From: Ophiodon elongatus
Lineage: Eukaryota > Chordata > Actinopteri > Perciformes > Hexagrammidae
Assembly (NCBI GenBank): GCA_016806645.1
Contig: JACSYO010002119.1
Span: forward strand, 78,821 to 142,820
DNA length: 64,000 bases
Reading direction: 5' to 3'
This document shows positions 36,604-44,610 of this stretch, in pieces (the first letter of the stretch is position 1; each line of letters opens with the position of its first letter). Made by a program: the position numbers and the translations under genes. The notes below the pieces were generated by a model. That model saw only the letters and a program-made list of their open reading frames with translations. It did not search any database and had not been told where the DNA came from.

Positions 36604-39600
36604 TTGATTATATTTATATTTATTTTTATATATATTTATTTATATATATATTTACATATATTTATATTTAAATATATATTTGATTATATTTATATTTATT
36701 TATATATATATTTACATATATTTATATTTAAATATATATTTATAATTATTTATATATACATATATGTTTATATGTATATATATATTATATATTTATTTAT
36801 ATATTATATAAATATATATTTATATATTTAAATTTATTTATATTTATATATAGTGTGAGAAGAAAATATCGGACGAAATAAAACATTTTACTACCTCTCT
36901 TTTGACTCCTTTCCTTCATTCTCCTCATCTTCATCAGATGGAACTGGACAGTGTGACGGGTATTTTGAACGATGCGGAAGGAAAGAACATCAAGTTGAGC
37001 AAAGACGTCTCCAGTCTGTCCTCCCAGCTCCAGGATGCACAGGTGAGGTGTTTCTGGAGTTGTAGTTCTGTGTTGAGCTAAATGCTAACAGCAGTAAGCT
37101 AACACGTTCACAACAACGACAAAGCTAACATGCTTATGTTTAGCTGGTGCTATGTTAGTTTTGCATGTTAGCATTGACTGTGAATGTTCGAAGCTGCACG
37201 GCAATCCATCCAATAGTTGTCAAGAAACTTCAATAAAAAAACAACTCAAAAGGAAAAGACAGAAAATCACCAAAGCTGTGAGGATGCATCTTCTGGAAAC
37301 CAAGAATATCTGTAAAAAAACTGTGGTGCCAATCAAACTCAATGATATTTAGATATTTCACTGAATAGATATTTGGTGCATCAAAGTCGTTGGATTTTAT
37401 TGTCTGGGGACCTTGAATTTCTTCTTTATTTGGTAAATGTAACTATTCCTTTTAACAGTTGAAATTAAATACAAAGAGCATCAATTACTCTTTTGATCCC
37501 AGAAAGAAAAACATATATTTGATTTAGATATTTAAAACTTTGACCTACTGGTGATGCGTCAGAATAAATGGATTTTATTGTGACATTGCCGCCAACTGAC
37601 CCCCTTTCTCCTCATCTCCTCATCTTCCCCCTCGTCTCTTCGTGTCCTCGTCTCCTCGTCTCCTCGTGTCCTCGTGTCCTTGTCCTCCAGGAGCTGCTGT
37701 CGGAGGAGACCCGTCAGAAGCTGAACCTGTCCGGACGTCTCCGTCAGATGGAGGAGGACAGGAACGGCCTGATGGAGCAGCTGGAGGAGGAGACGGAGAC
37801 CAAGCGGGCCGTGGAGAGGCAGCTCTCCAGCCTCAGCATGCAGGTCAGTGACCTAAAGCCGCCAGGCGGCCGGAGACAAATCCATGGTGTTGCAAACTCA
37901 TCACACTCACTCTCCCCGCCAGCTGTCCGACTACAAGAAGAAGCTGGACGAGACGTCCGGGACGGTGGAGATGCTGGAGGAGGGGAAGAAGCGTCTGCAG
38001 CGCGAGCTGGAGGCGGCCAACGGCGAGTACGAGGAGAAGGCGTCGGCCTACGACAAGCTGGAGAAGAGCCGGAGCCGGATGCAGCAGGAGCTGGAGGACG
38101 TCCTTATGGACCTGGACGGCCAGCGGCAGCTCGTGTCCAACCTGGAGAAGAAGCAGAAGAAGTTTGATCAGGTGGGAAGATGCTTTTGTTGTGTTTAACC
38201 AGTGTTAGAAGGCCTTAAACCAGTATTATACTGCCTTAAACCAGTATTAGACTGCCTTAAACCAGTATTAGACTGCCTTAAACCAGAATAATAATGTCTT
38301 AAACCAGAATAATACTGTCTTAAACCAGTATTAGAAGGCCTTAAACCAGTATTAGAAGGCCTTAAACCAGAATAATAATGTCTTAAACCAGAATAATAAT
38401 GTCTTAAACCAGTATTAGAAGGCCTTAAACCAGTATAATAATGCCTTAAACCAGTATAATAATGTCTTAAACCAGTATAATAATGTCTTAAACCAGTATA
38501 ATAATGTCTTAAACCAGTATAATAATGCCTTAAACCAGTATAATAATGTCTTAAACCAGTATAATAATGCCTTAAACCAGAATAATAATGCCTTAAACCA
38601 GTATAATAATGCCTTAAACCAGAATAATAATGCCTTAAACCAGTATAATAATGTCTTAAACCAGTATAATAATGCCGTAAACCAGAATAATAATGCCTTA
38701 AACCAGTATAATAATGTCTTAAACCAGTATAATAATGTCTTAAACCAGTATAATAATGTCTTAAACCAGTATAATAATGCCTTAAACCAGTATAATAATG
38801 CCTTAAACCAGTATAATAATGCCTTAAACCAGTATAATAATGCCTTAAACCAGAATAATAATGCCTTAAACCAGTATAATAATGCCTTAAACCAGTATAA
38901 TAATGTCTTAAACCAGTATAATAATCTCTTAAACCAGTATAATAATCTCTTAAACCAGTATAATAATGCCTTAAACCAGTATAATAATGTCTTAAACCAG
39001 TATAATAATGACTTAAACCAGTATTATAATGTCTTAAACCAGTATAATAATGCCTTAAACCAGTATAATAATGCCTTAAACCAGTATAATAATGTCTTAA
39101 ACCAGTATAATAATCTCTTAAACCAGTATAATAATGCCTTAAACCAGTATTATAATGTCTTAAACCAGTATAATAATCCCTTAAAGGTACAAATGAAACC
39201 ACTAAATAAAGAGTTGAGTGTGTGTTGACCTCCCGTGACCTCCTCGGGCTCAGATGCTGGCGGAGGAGCGCGCCGTGTCCTGTAAGTTCGCGGAGGAGCG
39301 CGACCACGCGGAGGCGGAGGCGCGGGACAAGGAGACGCGGGCGCTGTCCCTGGCCCGAGCGCTGGAGGAGAACCAGGACGCCCTGGAGGAGGCGGACAAG
39401 ACCGTGAAGGCCCTGCGAGGCGAGATGGAGGACCTCATCAGCTCCAAGGACGACGTGGGGAAGAGCGTAAGGAGAATATATATATTATAATTAATACGTT
39501 TATTTAAATTTTCAGGCGTCGTGCCCTGATGCTTTTGATCTGCTCGCCCACGCTTCCACCAGGTGCACGACCTGGACAAGGCCAAGCGCGGCCTGGAGGC

Positions 39601-42600
39601 CATGGTGGACGAGATGAGGACGCAGATGGAGGAGCTGGAGGACGAGCTGCAGGTGGCCGAGGACGCCAAGCTGCGTCTGGAGGTCAACACGCAGGCGCTG
39701 AGGTCGCAGCACGAGAGGGAGCTGCACGCCCGCGACGAGCTGGGGGAGGAGAAGAGGAAGCAGCTCCTCAAGCAGGTATGGAGACATAAATACTTTATTA
39801 ATCCTGCAAGGGGCATTTTTTCGTACAGCAGCATTTTTACATAAGAAAAAATTTTACGTAAGAAAAGAAACATTTTTACATAAGAAAAGAACATTTTTAC
39901 ATAAGAAAAGAAACATTTTTACATAAGAAAAGAAACATTTTTACATAAGAAAAGAAAATTTTTACATAAGAGAAAATTTTTACATGAGAAAAGAAACATT
40001 TTTACATAAGAAAAGAAACATTTTTACGTAAGAAAAGAAACATTTTTACATAAGAAAAGAAACATTTTTACGTAAGAAAAGAAACATTTTTACGTAAGAA
40101 AAGAAACATTTTTACGTAAGAAAAGAAACATTTTTTCATAAGAAAAGAAACATTTTTACATGAGAAAAGAAACATTTTTACAGAAGAAAGGAAACATTTT
40201 TACATTAGAAAATATTTTTTCTTTCATAAAAAAAGAACAATATATACAAAATAGAATAATAAGAAGAAGAAAAAGAAAATAAGAAAAATGCACAATATAT
40301 ACAACAAATAGAATATAATAATAATATTAAATTAAATTAACGAACCAAACAAAAAGTAGTGCAAGATGTAGCTGTAGTTGGGTGTATGCTTTAGGGGCGG
40401 GGCTTACTATGATTGACAGGCCTTTAGTAACTTAGGGTCAGATAGACCACAAAGCTGGGTATGCTTTAGGGGCGGGGCTTACTGTGATTGACAGGCCTTT
40501 AGTAACTTAGGGTCAGATAGACCACAAAGCAGGGTATGCTTTAGGGGCGGGGCTTACTGTGATTGACAGGCCTCTACCAGAGACGTGTACGTTCTCCTCC
40601 TCAGGTGAGGGTCTTGAAAGAGTCGTAACTGTAAACTTGTTCTAATCCCAGCTGGATCTTCTTTGACCTTTTGTTGTAAAATTAAACCAAACGAGTGACC
40701 TCTGCCAGGTGCGCGAGCTGGAGGCGGAGCTTGAGGAGGAGAGGAAGCAGCGAGGTCAAGCGTCGGGCAGCAAGAAGAAGCTGGAGGGCGAGCTGAAGGA
40801 CATGGAGGACCAGCTGGAGGCCACCAGCAGGGGGCGCGACGAAGCCGTCAAGCAGCTGCGCAAGATCCAGGTCAGCTGCACCAGCGCCTCAACAAAGCTG
40901 CTTCCTGTCGCTTCTTTCATTTACTTTTATTTGGACCTGAATCCGATGCATTTAAATCTCCCCCCCCCCCACAGGGCCAGGTGAAGGATCTCCAGAGGGA
41001 CCTGGAGGACTCGCGTGCGGCCCAGAAGGAGGTCCTCACCTCGGCCCGGGAGTCCGAGCGCAGGACCAAGGCCATGGAGGCCGACGTCGTCCAGCTGCAC
41101 GAGGTCGCCTTCTAACTCTGCGCTTTTCAAAATAAAAGCTTAACTATGACACAAACATATTCAGCTTTAATTCTGCAGGGCGACCTTTTTAAAAAAAAGC
41201 ATGAAATCAGGGAGATAACTTTATTAACTTCCTTCTGCAGATGTTGGCAGCAGCTGAGAGAGCTCGTAAGCAGGCGGAGACGGAGAGAGACGAGCTGTCT
41301 GAAGAGCTGGCCAGTAACTCCTCCGGAAAGTGGGTGTTTTTAAGTTCATAAACATATAAATATACAAATATATATATATATATATATAAATATATATATA
41401 TTTGTATATTTAATGGGACATGATGCTTAAACAATGCATGGAAATCGATTTTTATATATATATATAATCAATTTCCGGCATTTTTCAGAGAATATACATG
41501 GAAAACGTTTTTAAAAAAGTTGCATGTCAAAAAAGTATTAAGAAAAGTAACATGATGAAAAAGTATATGAAAAAGTTTTTAAAAAGTATTAAAAGTTACA
41601 TGTTGAAAAAAGTATTAAAAAGTTGCATGTCGAAAAAAGTGTAAAAAGTAACATGTCGAAAAAAATTATAAAAAGTTACATGTTGAAAAAAGTATAAAAA
41701 AAAGTTACATGTTGAAAAAGTATAAAAAAGTTACATGTTGAAAAGTATTAAAAAAGTAATATGATGAAAAAGTATATGAAAAAGTATTAAAAGTTACATG
41801 TTGAAAAAGTATTAAAAAGTTGCATGTCAAAAGTGTAAAAAGTTACATGTTGAAAAAAGTATTAAAAAGTAATGACGAAAAAAGTATATGAAAAGTTTTT
41901 AAAAAGTATAAAAGTTACATGTTGAAAAAAGTATTAAAAAAAGTTACATGTTGAAAAAAATATTAAAAAAAGTAATATGATGAAAAAAGTATTTAAAAAA
42001 GTTGATGTAAAAAGTGTAAAAAAGTAACATGTCGAAAAAAATTATAAAAAAGTTACATGTTGAAAAAAGTATTAAAAAAAAGTTACATGTTGAAAAAAGT
42101 ATTAAAAAAAAGTTACATGTTGAAAAAAGTATTAAAAAAAGTTACATGTTGAAAAAAGTATTAAAAAAAAGTTACATGTTGAAAAAAGTATTAAAAAAAG
42201 TTACATGTTGAAAAAAGTATTAAAAAAAGTTACATGTTGAAAAAAGTATTTAAAAAAGTTACATGTTGAAAAAAGTATTAAAAAAAGTTACATGTTGAAA
42301 AAAGTATTAAAAAAAGGTGCATGTCGAAAAAAGTGTAAAAAAGTAACATGTCGAAAAAAATTATAAAAAAAGTTACATGTTGAAAAAAGTATTAAAAAAA
42401 AGTTACATGTTGAAAAAAGTATTAAAAAAAAGTTACATGTTGAAAAAAGTATTAAAAAAAGTTACATGTTGAAAAAAGTATTAAAAAAAAGTTACATGTT
42501 GAAAAAAGTATAAAAAAAAGTTACATGTTGAAAAAAGTATTAAAAAAAGTAATATGATGAAAAAAGTATATGAAAAGGTTTTTAAAAAGTATTAAAAAAG

Positions 42601-43604
42601 TTACATGTTGAAAAAAGTATAAAAAAAAGTTACATGTTGAAAAAAGTATTAAAAAAAGTTACATGTTGAAAAAAGTATTAAAAAAAGTTACTTGTTGAAA
42701 AAAGTATTTAAAGAAGTTACTTCCCCCTCAGGTCGCTGCTGTCGGACGAGAAGCGTCGCCTGGAGACGAAGATCGGCCAGCTGGAGGAGGAGCTGGAGGA
42801 GGAGCAGGCCAACGTGGAGAGCCTCAACGAGCGGCTGAGGAAGAGCCAGCAGCTGGTAGGTTCCCGGGTGTGGGTCGAGACCTCATGGGGGTTCTTCTGC
42901 GTTGTGGTCCTGACCTCTGTTGTGCAGGTGGACCAGCTGGGGGCGGAGCTAGCGGCGGAGCGCTCCACCTCTCAGAGCCGCGAGGGGTCCCGGCAGCTGC
43001 TGGAGCGGCAGACCCGAGACCTGAAGGCCAAGCTGCAGGAGGTGGAGGGCCAGGGCCGCTCCAAGCTCAAGGCCTCCATCGCCGCCCTGGAGGCCAAGCT
43101 GAGGGAGGCGGAGGAGCAGCTGGAGATCGAGAGCAGGTACCGGTGCATGCTGGGAAACGGAGTTCCACAAGCTGAATTCCAACTTACGAAGACGGGACCG
43201 GAAAATACATCAATGTTATGTTTTCTGAACTCACCAGCTTTTCTATTATTTATTTATTATTATATTCTTCACCCACTTAGTCATTAAATACACATTACAG
43301 TTGATTATTTATTAAAAAAATCTGTGTAAATATTTTTTCAAAGCTCTAATTATTTTAATTATATAAACTATTTTAAAGAAGTTTTTTATCTTAAATTATT
43401 ATGATTATTTATTTGTGTTGTTTTGGTTTGTAACTTTGATCTGAATATAAGGTTTATTACGATTAATATTAATAATATAATTACTATAATAATAATGTAT
43501 TATTATTATTATTATTGTTATTATTATATACCATTTTTCTGAACAAAGTCACAACGTTCTTTACATGTTTTAATTCTGGTTCAACCATGTAAGTTTACTA
43601 TTGT

Positions 43605-43639
<35 letters not shown>

Positions 43640-44570
43640 TAATTTTAATGATAATAATAATGATAATAATGATAATTTTAATGATAATAATATTAATAAT
43701 GTTAATTTTAATAATAATAATGATCATTTTAATAATAATAATGATGATAATTTTAATAATATGAATGATAATAATAATGATCATTTTAATGATAATGATC
43801 ATTTTAATGATAATAATAATAATTTTAATAATGATCATTTTAATAATAATGATCATTTTAATGATAATGCTAATAATGATAATGATAATAATAATGATAA
43901 TGATAATAATAATGATAATTTTAATAATGATAATAATAACAGTAATAGTATTATAATTATTGTTGTTTTTATTGTTATTATGAACTATTTGATGGATAAT
44001 ATGTTGTGTTAATGATGTGGCGCAGGGAGCGTCAGTCCAACGCTAAGAATCTGCGTCAGAAGGAGAAGAAGCTGAAGGACCTGAGCCTCCAGGTGGAGGA
44101 CGAGAGGAAGCAGGCGCAGCAGTACAAAGACCAGGTGAGCGAGGGCGGAGCCTCGAGGCAGCGCGTCACCGTCTCGCGCGCTCTGCCTCATGCCCTGTTC
44201 TGTGCCCCCTGCAGGCGGAGAAGGGCAACGTGCGCGTGAAGCAGCTGAAGCACCAGCTGGAGGAGGCGGAGGAGGAGGCGCAGCGCGTGGCCGCGGCTCG
44301 CAGGAAGCTGCAGCGGGAGCTGGACGAGGCGACGGAGGCCAACGACGCCCAGAGCCGAGACATGGCCTCTCTCCGGAGCAAGCTGAGGTACCGACTCATA
44401 ACAATCTGCAAATATTACAACTTCACCCACTTGGGGTGGAAACAAGCCTCTGAACCCCAGAACTACCCTGTTTATCACAAAGATGTCAGGTCCTCATCTT
44501 TCCGACGGTCCTTGAACACATCGGCCAAAGAATCCGAACAAAACTTAAAATTGAGATGTTTCATTAAAAA

Positions 44571-44610
<40 letters not shown>

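Larger units (their letters stand above)
30246..44387 (+). other. myh11: myosin rod exons 23-42 (coiled coil)
   Basis: Twenty exons encode a continuous heptad-repeat rod, residues about 852-1940, starting at VKPLLQVTRQEEE. Exon lengths (132, 207, 138, 124, 172, 213, 145, 207, 105, 153, 249, 213, 213, 162, 129, 89, 124, 209, 109 and 173 nt) fit the conserved vertebrate smooth/non-muscle pattern and keep phase throughout. No stop or frame break is seen. Confidence 0.9.

Noticed and set aside
38195..39307. 370-codon minus-strand open frame
   Set aside because: It is made by a 21-bp minisatellite whose period is a multiple of three; the repeated peptide has no family resemblance.
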